Source: Gnetum montanum
Lineage: Eukaryota; Streptophyta; Gnetopsida; Gnetales; Gnetaceae
Reading direction: 5' to 3'
Assembly: GCA_015680685.1 (NCBI GenBank)
Contig: MNCI01004872.1
Coordinates: 639,707-703,706 of the forward strand
Length of the DNA stretch: 64,000 nt
Shown: positions 22,701-34,700 of the stretch, one piece after another
Position numbering within the stretch: position 1 is the stretch's first letter
Layout: the number at the start of each line of letters is the position of its first letter
Translations under genes and position numbers: made by a program
Notes under the pieces: model-generated
Seen by the model: the letters and a program-made list of their open reading frames with translations, nothing else
What the model was told of the DNA's origin: nothing
Database searches by the model: none

Positions 22701-25700
22701 TCCCTGGGCTATGCCTCAAACTAGACATCACAAAGGCATATGATACAGTTAGTTGGGAGGCGCTTACCGCCATTATGAGGCAGAAAGGATTTGATCTAGA
22801 ATTCATCCAACTATGTATTCACCTGCAATCTTCGGTTGCATTCTCCTTCAATGTGGGGTTTGGGGATTTCTAAATTTGAGGATGAACTGACACTTGGTCA
22901 GCAATGCCTACTATTCCGATTCACCTACTAGGATGAGGAGACAACCCAATGGATACAGATAATGAATGGCAAGTACGCCAGATGGTAGTTGGAGGTGCAT
23001 GATTCGATGCTGTGGCAAACACTTCGCACCCATGCATAGGGGTGGTTGGATTGCAAGCCGCGTCAACTATTATTTGCCATGTACCAGCCAATACCAAGTT
23101 GGATGCAAATATGGTAGGGGCATTTGCTTGAAAAAATGAAAGTTTTCTTGTGGCTTCTTGAAAGCAATGCCCTGCCTATTTGGGTGAATTTAAGGAGGTG
23201 TAGCATCGACATTGATGCCACTTTCTTGCTCTGTGGGAATGAACCCGAAACTGTCTTGCATTTTTCCTTTTAGTGTCTCTACATGTGTGCCATGTGGCAC
23301 GCGATGGGTTGGCCTCCCCCTTTGACGCTCATAGGAAACTCCAAGGCCACGTTACTTTTATGGGAGGCCTAGAAAACTCGAAATCATAAAGTCTTTCAAC
23401 AGCGTTGATTGGTCTTCCCCCTTCCCCCCCTTGTGTAGGTGGCTTCACAGGTTGCAAGAGCATGGGAGGAAATCATGGCAGCAATGGGGGTTACACCGAC
23501 CTATGAATTTGACTGCATGGCGTTTCAGGTGAATACCGAGCTCTGGGGGATGGTGGAATGTTGTGGATGGGACCATGTCTTGCCACGGTTGGTGGGTGAC
23601 TTGGCCCTCCCGTATGACGCCTTTCTACCAACTAGTGGGATAACTGGACGATGTTCTGGGGTGTCAAAATTACCCTAATGGAGACAACAATTACCATGTA
23701 TTTGGGGGCCCAAGAAGAGGGCGAAATCATTTTTCCCATTACCCGAGGGTTGTAGGACGTTGACATGTTCTTTATTGGGCCAAATAGGCATCTCTATTTT
23801 AGGCCATGGCAAAAAAGATGTCTTTTCCAAGAGAAAGACATCTTCTTTATGAATGACCAGTCCTGGGAAAGATGTCTTTCGAGGCCAAAGACATCTTTTG
23901 TGCATGATCAGGTCTCAAGAAAGGTGTCTTTCAAAGGAAAAAGATGTCTTTTCAAGCGAATTTCAATAGTCATCAAATTGAATTTTTGGTGCCAAGAAAA
24001 GATGAAGAGACACTTAGAAAGCTATAAAAAGGCATCAAGGGCTTGAGTTTGGGTAGGCTAGTTCTAAGAGAGAAGGCTGGTCTCAAGAGTGAGGAAAGAG
24101 AGCCTCAAGAGACTGTCTTTGGAGAGGGAGAGTTGATTTCTTCTTGAGCACTCTATTCTTGTTGTAGCCATCATGGGCAATTGCATGTGAGGGAGTGATG
24201 AGGGTCATTGTTGTATGGCTTCAAGCCTTGGGTGAGGGGAGTGTGATTGTGAGGATCTTGAGTGTTGTTTGTCCTTAGGATGTTTGCTGCTAGGATTTGT
24301 ATGAATCTTCATATTTTAAAGCAAGAATAAAGAGTTGTGTTTTTTCTCTTGTTTTCAATTGTGGCCATTTTTATAGGATTTGGCTTCAAATTGGGTAGGG
24401 GATCTAAGATCTACATGAGATTAGTTTGCAAAGTTGCTCTAGAAGTTTACCTTTGAACCTCAACGTTGAACTATTAACAGTAAAACATCACAAAATTTAG
24501 GATTTTGTGAATAACATGGTTTTTTTCTACTGTAGTTCAATGATTGAAAAAACCACTAGACTATTCTCTTTTTTTTTTTTTTGAAAAAAAAAAAAAACAT
24601 TTTGGAGACCTTTGGATTAAAAGCAAGCTCTATAGCTTGTATAACTTCTTTGAACATTAACAAAAAAGCTATTAGAAATAAATTTGAAACCAAATGGAAG
24701 ATTGGTTAGATTTTGATATATATGTTTTGCAAGAATTGGTAAGTTAGTTTGGAAATGTTTTATGGAACAAAATTCCTAGAAGACGAGGGTGAAAAAATAT
24801 TGCATTTTTCACAATGAATTATTCAATGATAGCTTTCAAATTCTTGACCACTATCATTGTTTTTGAAAGTGTATATGATGGAACATAGATCATGTCTCTT
24901 AATTGATCTCTAAGATCCCTAGTAATGCTGATTGTACTTTTAAATCTTATATTTTTATTAATAAAATATTTTATTGGTTGTTGAGTGGCCGATGCCCATA
25001 TATTCTTATGGGCATCAATAAAGAAGCATCATGGGCTGAGTTGAGGAGGCATATCCAGTTAGTTGTTGCCAAGTCCCACCATGATAAGACCAAAGATATG
25101 CTGGAAAGTGATCGCCAACAGGTGGAATGGGACTTCCTTGAGTTCCAATAGGTGATGAATTTTGTTACTTCTATGTAGCTTTAGGTTATTTTGGACCAGG
25201 TCCACTTCAAGGTGGCCCGCCGGTGCCTTGTTCCTCCCTACCTCATCATGTGTAGGGGGTTCTGCTATTTCTTGTTTGTGTTTTTGGGAATGGTCAGTGT
25301 TTGGGTGCGGTTACGTGGGTCTGGGCCTGGTTGGGCTTTGTTTTTGCCTAGTTTTTGTTATGATAATCTGGGGTTGATGGTCTAGGGGTGAGTCGGCAAC
25401 TGATGGCAGGCGCAGTGCGGGTGTTCCAGCTCATGGAGCAGATCCAAAGTGTTGCAGTGATCCTCGGTGTCCATGAAATTTGCCGCTTGCTAGATGCCCT
25501 GCATAGTAGACTCCCGCCTGCTCCGGTCCGCCAGCGAATCCCCCGCGTCCGGGTGAAAGCGCGCTAAGGTTCGACGGATGTCTCCGGAGTTCCCCCTAGG
25601 AGCTCTCACAATTGATGCCCAAGAGCATCGCCGCACCCAAAGCGCCCCCGCCCCCTCTGAGCCACTGCTGGGCACTCTAGTTTTATTCAGATTCCTTTTA

Positions 25701-28700
25701 GCCAAAAAAAAAAGAAAAAACCAGTGTCTACATTTTGACCATCATAATGTAATCCTATTTCTTACATCCTTATCAATTTCACCATTTTAATGAGGAATTG
25801 ATCTTAAGTTGTGGAACTGTTTGCAGTGAGATTGTTACGTCTATTCCATCACTATTTATACTTTTATTGAAATTACAGTCCATGTATTTTGTCTTTTATA
25901 CTAACAAGTCTCATGATGCGAAAACCTGAATTACATCAAGCAAACCAAGCTTAGGCTGACGTAGAGCATGCCCATCTTGTAGATAGAATATAATAAAAAT
26001 AATCATTGGAGTTTTTTTTTTAGATATCAAACCTTATGATTATATGCTAACATTAGAGGCACACTGAATGCTCCCTAGAAAGTGTTTATGATACCAAAGT
26101 TCCCAAATTGCTGCCCTCCTCTCGTTCATCTTTATTTTCTGGGTTTTAATAAGGCCCGGCAAAAAGCAACTTAAAATTTCATACCCTATTATAAAGTTTA
26201 CAACTGACATCTTAAAACCTCCTTTTTAAAGCTTTAGATTATGATGAAATATACAACGCTCTTTATTTTGATCGTTTCTGAAGTATTTTGTTTTGATACT
26301 CAAAAAGAGAAAAATGAGAAAGAAGTTTATGACACCAATATCTCATGACATTCTTATGTTACAGTAAGTTTTCAATGTCATAGTCTATATTTTATATTTT
26401 AAATGTATGATTGAATAAGTTATTTTGACTGGAATCTTGATAAGTTTATTGCAGATAGGTTCTGGCTTTGCAATTGCAGAAGCTGATCCAGCAACAAAAA
26501 CGGTAACTGTTAATAAATTGTTTAATGATTGCAAGGAGTATGTCACTTCTAAATGTGATGGGGAGAAGTTGGACCAAGAAACCATAGCGAACCTCTGCAA
26601 GGTAACTTTGATTTTTCGTCGTAAACATGCTACAAAGACGAGATAATATACATGACAGATTGTGGCAAAGGCTGAAGAGAGTGATTTAATGTATATTTCA
26701 TAATGGCAGTTTCTGTCCAATTCTTGATGATTTATATTCATTCAATATTACCTGTCAGCAACCTGTTTGAAAAGATTCACATCTTACACTCCAAAGCTGC
26801 CACATTACTGTAGGAAATAACAAAGCGCACACTTTTATTTTGTCCTCAGATAATTTGTTGATATTCCACATTTGTGTTGCCAAAGACAAGGAAAATAGAC
26901 CAGAAAAAATGATAGTATGCAAGGGAAAACATAGAGATAGAATTATCGAAAAATCTTAAATATACATGGGCTAAAATTATACACTCCCATTGTTACCAAT
27001 CCCTAGTTGAGACATGGACCAAGCTTAAACTACATGGGCTAAAATGAACAACCACAAAATAACCAAAAGATCATAGGAAAGAATTGAACAAAACAACAAC
27101 CAAAAGGACAACCACACCCTTAGATATGTTGAGGCAGCTGTGAGCATGTACACATGGGCCATAGCCATGAGTGAATGTCATCAAGCATGTTGCGGTGCTC
27201 CTCGGTATCTACGAAAGCCATAGCCTACTGAAAATTTTTAAAGGCCTATGCCTTCTGCACGCACACAACCGCATCACCCCTTCCATCAGGATGTAACTTA
27301 GCGAAGGTTCGCTTGATGAACCACCTGAGACAATGATAAATGGTTAATGTTCATTATAATATAGGGGCATTTCACCTTATGTAGCCAGGTAGTCACATTA
27401 TGTTCATGCGCGTGGTCTTGCTATCGTTGAAGTTGCTCATCCTCCAAGCACTCGTTTTCTCATTGCATCTCTTCCACTTGCTCCTGTGCATGTTGTTCAA
27501 GCTCTTCCTGCTGGATTTTGGCCTTGAGCTACCTATGGAGCTCATCCTCCAAGGTGGCCCTGGTTGCCACATCCTCCATTTCTTTTTGCCTCAAAATATC
27601 CTTAATCATATCTTGGTGTCACATCTCCACCTATAGCAGTTGGCGTTGAAAGGCCTCCTCCTGTGCTTGCCACTTAGCTTCCCAAGTTTCCTACTCCTCA
27701 TTACGCACCCTTAAGGTAGCCTCGTCCATGGCTCTCTTAAGCACCCATGGGTGGTACTCCTACTCCAACCACTCAGCCTCCCCCTTATCACCCTCAGCTT
27801 GAGGCTAAAGTAGCGCATGCTATCATTGGCTGGGTGAAATAGCTTGTCCCTCATCAACTTGGTCACTGGCCAGCATCATCCCCAATGGTCTATCTTGAGG
27901 CCGCCCAACTGTAGCATCCTCCCCTTGCTGCCTACAAACATATATCGAGCTGTAGGACCCCACCTACACATGCAGCATAGGCTTGGGCCGCACAACCCAC
28001 CACAACACAAGAATAACCCCCGAGTGCCACCCCGACTACTTTCACCGCAATGAAGCCAAGAAAAATTTAAGCACATTGATCGGTTGCCCCAGATGTAGAC
28101 ATTTCAAAAGTGTGAAATCCACATGTTCCCAGATTGAATAAAAAACCTTTCAGTCTATTCCACTACATCCTGCTAGAAAGGTAGCAACCCAGACTTGGGC
28201 ACCTACCTGCTTGTAGTCCACAACACCGACCTAAGAAAGAAGGCCTCTATGTCCTGGAGGCCTCTCCTCATGGGCAAAACCACCTACCTACCAACTTGCA
28301 CCCCAAGAACATGAGCGATAGCCTCCTTGGTGAGGTCGATCCTCATTCCATGGAAGGTCATGGCATCCATACACTAGTTGTTCAAGAAGGCCCCATCCTA
28401 CAAATCTAGATCCCCCACCAACATCGGGAGGAAATTAGCCTAGCCCACACATGTAACGAGGCCCCACAACTCCGTCATCCCCTGAAATCTAGCGCAAGAG
28501 GACTTGTAGGTTGGCATCGCTCCCATACTGACAGCAGCTTCCTACCACAACCTCACACATACTGACAGCAGCTTCCTACCACAACCTCACAGCAGTGCAA
28601 CCACTTGTGCAGGTTGTGGTAAGGATAAATTTCTGAAGATTAAATTGTTGCGCGACCGCCACAAGCTCCATGGAATAGCCGTAGCTTTGGAGTTGTCATC

Positions 28701-31700
28701 AAGTTTAGGTGGTGGGGAGATTCTAGTTGCTTGCCAAGTGGCAGTAGCAAAGGGATAGCTATAGGCGAAGTGTCTCCACATTTCAATCTCCTGAAAACAA
28801 GTTAGACATCCCTCACCAACATTTAACCCATGTCTGGTTAGCTCAACCCTCACTAGGAGTGCCTTATGATTTATTAACCACAGAAAAACCTTTAACTTCT
28901 TAGGCAATCACCCATGCTAGAGTAGCATCCATCCCAACGTTGTCAGATACTTATGTTGAATAATGGGGTGCGGAGGGGCATCCTTCATGCATCATCCACT
29001 GCACATGATTGCATAGCAACCTCTATATTAGTGAATCATTGTTCCCTGTTGTCCATTGTTGATACTTGTTCATAATTCATATCCATTGTGCTTCGATAGT
29101 TCCTATTTGTATCAATTGATGCATAAGCTTTTGTTGGTCCATCATGATGATATCTTCAAAATGCATGACCCCAGTCCACCCGCCTCTTTAGGCCAAGCAA
29201 CGATATCCCAACTCACCAGGTGCAAACGGTTGGGCCCTTTTCCCCCACATTAGACAGACCAACGGACAAGTTGATCCACCTTGGCCACAATGTCCTTCAG
29301 GGGGGAGGCAATTGACACCTTGAATCTAACAATCGCAAATAGCATCGATGTGGCAAGCAGAATCTTGCCCTTCTTGCTTAGAAACCGAGTGGTCTAGTGT
29401 TCAGTCTGAGTTTGCAATTGTTGAACCAACTTCATCCATGCACATTTTCTGTTCCAAGCAAAAATAGGGAATCCTAAATATGAGTCATGTTCCATCCTCG
29501 AAGTGACATGCAACACCTACATAGTGTGACCCCTAATGCACCCCTCAATATTTGTAAGATATAGCATTGACTTTGCCCTATTGATTTCAAGCCTAACCTC
29601 TTGGGCCATTCTGTGCATAGCTCTATCCATTGCTAGCGCCTGTGGCACCAAAGCCCTAGTAAAGAGAATGGTGTTGTTGGCATAATGCTCTGCCAAATAG
29701 TCCAACCCAGCAATCTACAACCCTCGAACCCCTTTTGTTTGACAATAAGTTTGCAGAGTGTCCATGACAAGGATAAATAAATAGGGAGATAGAGGGTCCC
29801 TTGCTTGAGGCCCCTACTTGGGGAGGAAAGCCCCCAGAGCTTGCCCTCAAAATCAAACGAATAAGTAGCAGAAGACTGCAAATGAATACACAAATCAACA
29901 AAACTAGAACATGAACCTTTTTGCGTCATTACCTCCCTCAGCGCATCCCAACTAATTGTATTGTAAGCTTTGGTGATGTTCAACTTGAAGGAAAGACCAG
30001 GAAAATGAGTAGTGCAAAGTGAGTGCAAAATTTCTTTAAAAAAAAATCACCTAGTCTTGCAAATACCTATCTTTGACAAATCTGGCATGGTTATTGCTCA
30101 CTAGTGTTGGCATGAGAGGAGCCAAGTGCCTCACCAACATCTTAGTGAACAAGTGCAGCAATGTGTTGCAAACCTTGATGGGACAAATTTGTGAAGGATT
30201 AGTGGGAGCCACAACTTTTGGTATAAGCACGATTCTAGAGCAATTGATCTCTCGGTGAACTTGTTGCCATCTGAGCATAATGTTGAAGGCGTTCAACACA
30301 TTTCTTCCCAAAACATTTGCAAACTCCCTAAAAATTTCAATAGGCCACCCATCAGGGCTTGGACCCTTTCCAAGCTTTAGGTTGGTCATGCAATCCTCCA
30401 ACTCTTTCCAAGTGAAGGGCGTAAGCAGCTGACAATTATCCTCCCAAGATCACAATGAATGGATAGGGATCGAAAGAGGAAGCCTATCCTTTCCCCCCTC
30501 TAGATATCAACTTAGTAGGCTTGAAAAGCTTGAACAATGTCTTGAGGCTGTACCACCTCTATCCCATCTTGAATAATCCGAGTAATCTTTTTGAAACTTT
30601 GTTTGCCTTAGTAGTTGCAAAGAAAAAACGGGTGGGTTGATCATTGATCTTAAGCCAAGTATTTTTGGATTGCTGCTGCCAATAGTCTACTTCCTCCTTG
30701 TAAAGCCCTTGTAGCTTTGCTAGGATCTCCCTCTCCTCCAGAACAAGAGACTCCCCTGCCTCAAGTCTTGCTTGAATTTTCCAGCAGCTTCTTGTGTAGT
30801 AGCCCCTGGTGTGTCCTAAAGTATACTTCTCTTCCTTCCGCTTAGACTAAATCTCCTTCTTTAGGATATTAAGACCATTTTAAAGGAAGTCACGAGGGTC
30901 CTCCTCCATAGAGTACTTGTCCTAGATCCCAGACATGATCAATCTTAACCAAGGCTTGGAGAGCCAAGTCCTCTGAAATCTGAATTGAGAAGTAAGGAGC
31001 GACTAACATCCAACCTAACAAATTAGAGGGCAGTGATCAAAGGCACACTGCTCTTTCCCTGTGATCCAAACCTCCTACTCTAGCATAAGTGCAGAGTTGA
31101 TCCAAACCCTATCAATACTGGACATTACCCAATCCCTGCCCTGGTGTTTGTTGGTCCATGTGAACAGGCATTCCCCAACTTCCCTATCCACCAGATCATA
31201 CTACTAGAGGAACAACATGAATTGCTCACTTCTCGGAGGAGTAGCAAGGTCTCCACTCATCTTTTCCTAGGCATGCAATTGTTGATTGAAATTCCCAACC
31301 AGGATCCATTGTTGCTGGTCAAGAATGATACTAGCGATCTGTCGGAGCTCTCTCAGCTATTCCTTCCAATCTTGAGTTGCATAGAAGTTTGTGAGCTAGT
31401 ATCCCTCAGAAAGTAGCCGAATCAAAATACTCTCATCTGAGGAATCCAACAAGTGGAATGACAACTTGAAAAGAATGGCCAAACCTCTCACCCTTCCACA
31501 ATTGCCCACTAGGTGCACTTGCCATTTGTCCTAGTGCAGGAGCTGAGATTCTTTTTGCTACAACTTTGTTTCTTGTAAACACACATCACATTGTTCTCTA
31601 CACCACATCATATTGTTCTTTATGCATGATCTCCTTCAAGGTTTGTTGTTTGTAGGGGGCACCTTGACCTTTGCAATTCCATGACATGATCTTCATGGTC

Positions 31701-34700
31701 TACTTGTAGACCTCTTTCAATGTTAATTGTATTCCCAAATCAATTTCCAATTGCGTTTGCCTATTGCGGACCAGTGGCATTGGTAGTCTGCCGAGCTTCC
31801 CTGTGTTTGCAAAGACCTGGAACCCCCCTTTATTCTCAATAGTTGGTAGGGACACCTCCCCCATGCTGGGCTTAGTGGAACCATGCACCACCGACACCCA
31901 TCCCCTAAGCGGGGGCAACTCTTCCCACTTGTAGGAGAGTCTAGAGGCATGGAGAAACCCTTCTTAGTCTATAATCCAGGAGTTGGCATCGGTGGCATCA
32001 TTGAACCCTCTGCCGAGCTCATACCCTCATGTTGACCCACGGAACCCACAACTCTAGATCCACCCAAAGGCCCCATAGCCCCTTGTCACAGGCTCTACGC
32101 TCGTCTTGGGCCCGATTGCCCTTTGGTTTCCCTGCGACCTTGCCATTGCACTTTCGTCCACCCCTCCTCTTCAGCAGGGTGGTTGATCTTAACTCTAGCT
32201 TTTACCCAACAAGCCACCACAAGATGTTCGGGCTTTCTGCAGATTGTGTAGTGATGTTAACCCATAGTAGGAATCATTGGGTCAGCATCAACCAAGAGGT
32301 TCTTGTACTCCAACTAGATATGCTCTTCCCTTGAAGGGAGATCCAAAATGACCTCCTTGACGAGGTCCTTTGGTGAAAGGGGCCGCCAAACACAAAATCT
32401 ACTAAACCCCATACATTTCATTGAAGTTGTGTACTTATCAAGTGTGATAAACTCTTTGAAAAAAACTAGCAGAGACTTCAAAAATGTCAGTGTCCAAAAT
32501 TCCCAAGGAACACTCAAAACCCTAATCCAAACTGGCTATCGAGAGAAAAGGTTAGGGTCCCTATGCGCCCTAGGCCGCCACGACATTAGAGCTAGGCCTT
32601 TGGCACAAAAAAATCATGGGCCCCCTAGGAGCACCCAGTCCTTATCTTCAATACTCTGAAACACGAAGAGGATCAAATCCTATGTGAGACTCCACACCCT
32701 AACATTCTCCAATTTCCATGTGGCAATAACCCATTTCCAGATAAGCTTTATCTTGGGGCACACACCACTTGACATGAAGCAACCAACAAGATTTCACTCA
32801 ACTATGCGCAGACCCTCCAAAGGAAGCTAAGGAACCTACAATTGCAAAGATCTCTCAACCCAGGAAGCCTTCCCAAAGACATTGGGTGCCACGACCGCCC
32901 CACCGCTACTTGGACCGTTGAAGTAGGCCCCCCAAAGAACCTGTCCATCTGCTAGAGCCCTCCAAAGAGCCACCTGCACCTTCCCTGCCAAGCTCCTCAC
33001 TAGCCTCTAGGCCCTCACCCCCCGACACCCTTTCGCCCACTCCCATCTCTCCTCCCCCATATTGGCTATTGCATTCAGAGTTGAGGCTTTGACTCTAGCA
33101 GGAAGAGAATGTCAATATGATGATTGAATCTCTTGATATACACTACTGTCAAAACATCTAAACATGAAATCATATTGTTTATAAAACAAATAAATTGCTA
33201 TTGAAATAGATGAAACTATAGCAACCTTGTTGCTTTCTTTTTTGTAATAGCAATAGCACCTTGAATTTCCCATACAAGTATGCATGAGCCAAAAACTGAA
33301 GATCTATCATAGAAAGTCATATTCCAATTCTTTCAACACATTGCTTGAATCTTAGATTTTCTAGTATAGAGTACACAAGTTTTCCTTATGAAATGAATAG
33401 TTATAATATTTGCACATTAAAATAATAATGAAAGAGAAGAATTTCAGGTTTCCAAAACAGAGATAAATGCTATCTAATTTGTGTAAAGCACCATATTTGG
33501 ATTTTAGTTTCAAATAGAACTGATTTTTGAAATAAAAGACAACCATGAAAAACAAATAGCTTTTGTAAAAATCCATGCAAGATTCCTCTGCTATGGTTTA
33601 CAGATCTGTAATTTCTATGGTTAAAGGTTGAAGCCACTCCCGTTGGGTCCACCAGCCCTGCGTAAAGGTTGAAGCCCAAAGGGACCAGCGGCTCCCTTGG
33701 CCGGGCAAGACCATAGGGCCCTGGGGGCTTGTAGCAAGGGGGCTATCTGGGNCGACGGGTGCTGCCCCCCACCACAAGGCAAGAATTAACCTAGAATGGC
33801 GGCCGCATCGTTTGAGTAGGAGGGCCTCCAGGAAAAAGCAGGGGAGGTTGACCTGGCGACCTAACTTCAGACACCGCAGAAATGCAAAGTGTAGGCCTTG
33901 GAGCTTGGAACTGTTGCCAGACTGGACAAAAAATCTGTCCACTAGATCTGCTACTCGGGCCCAGAGACGGGGCAGAGAAGATCTGGGCACCTGTCGGCTC
34001 CTTGTTCATGGCACGGGCCCGTCGAAGAACAGTTTTGCATCTTGCAGGCCACGGGTGGATGGTAGGATAACCTCACCAGCGATCTGGGCCCCAGACAATT
34101 GGCGATTGAGGACTCGGTGACCAGAATCTCACACCCTTGGAAAAAGGTGCGGTCTTCAGCCCAGTTGGAGAAGAACGCGTCGTCTGCCAAACTTGGGTTC
34201 CCGAACAGCCGTTGCAGAGGGTCACACCAGCTACATTGTGTCACCATCTTAACAACAATCTTGCCAAAGTTACACAAGCATAAAAAGATATTCAAGCCAA
34301 AGAAAGGAACTGAAATAATCAACTATTGTTGTGCATCACTAAACATAATAAGAGAAGTGTCATCTTACCTTCTTGTTTATCAAGAGCAATTCATTAGTAT
34401 GTTGGATTGTTGCTCAGCTCTAATTTCTTTCATAGCAGCTGTTCATTTTTTATTTCAGTCATACAAGTTCTTTTGTTGTCTTTTATAGTAGCCATAGTCT
34501 TCTTTTCTTGTTGTCCTTTCTTAGCTACACAACCTTGTGGTTGTGCCTTCCTTCTTTTCCTATATATGCCTCCCTATCTCTCCCTCTCCTCTCTCTTTAT
34601 ACTACAATTGAAATTTAGGAGAAAATAAGTTGTTTTTTGTAACTGATTTTGTAGGACTCCTAATAACCACCCTCTAAAGATCAGTACAATTTTTTTCTAG

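Larger units (their letters stand above)
19780..23760 (+). mobile_element. L1-like LINE copy B, sense orientation, internally deleted
   Basis: Same family as copies A and C but on the + strand. It has a 5' UTR from about 19.78 kb, ORF1 (20.06-20.98 kb) and ORF2 from ATG 21024. The reverse transcriptase is broken just after the segment QSSVAFSFN (22.85 kb): sequence jumps to the region before the zinc-binding domain, removing about 1 kb including the catalytic YADD box. The element is cut at 23760 by a probable solo LTR. A J-domain fragment in the same orientation at 24.99 kb may be its distal end. Confidence 0.82.
27120..31697 (-). pseudogene. LINE C ORF2: endonuclease, RT, zinc-binding, unknown domain, coiled coil, J domain
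   Basis: From the N-terminus: [18 protein letters not shown] (endonuclease), [20 protein letters not shown] and [19 protein letters not shown] (RT), [16 protein letters not shown] where active enzymes have [23 protein letters not shown] with CLTC ... [11 protein letters not shown] (zinc-binding), then WRSRNNLIF. After that come [26 protein letters not shown] and [14 protein letters not shown] (28.48-28.1 kb), a coiled coil (27.53-27.4 kb; [17 protein letters not shown]) and the J domain. Same architecture as LINE A. A 33 bp tandem duplication at about 28.53-28.59 kb lies just after the zinc-binding domain. Confidence 0.83.
26960..33070 (-). mobile_element. L1-like LINE copy C with C-terminal J-domain extension
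   Basis: About 6.1 kb on the - strand: 5' region and ORF1 (33.0-31.75 kb), ORF2 (31697-27120), then a short 3' UTR similar to 35.99-36.13 kb. No oligo-A was found at the left edge, so the last part of the 3' UTR may be lost. It is the longest copy at the 5' end, extending about 0.3 kb beyond where LINE A stops. Many stops; inactive. Confidence 0.83.

Noticed and set aside
25162-25385. Hydrophobic ORFs suggesting a membrane protein
   Set aside because: They translate the end and 3' UTR of a LINE J-domain fragment; hydrophobicity comes from T/G-rich sequence.
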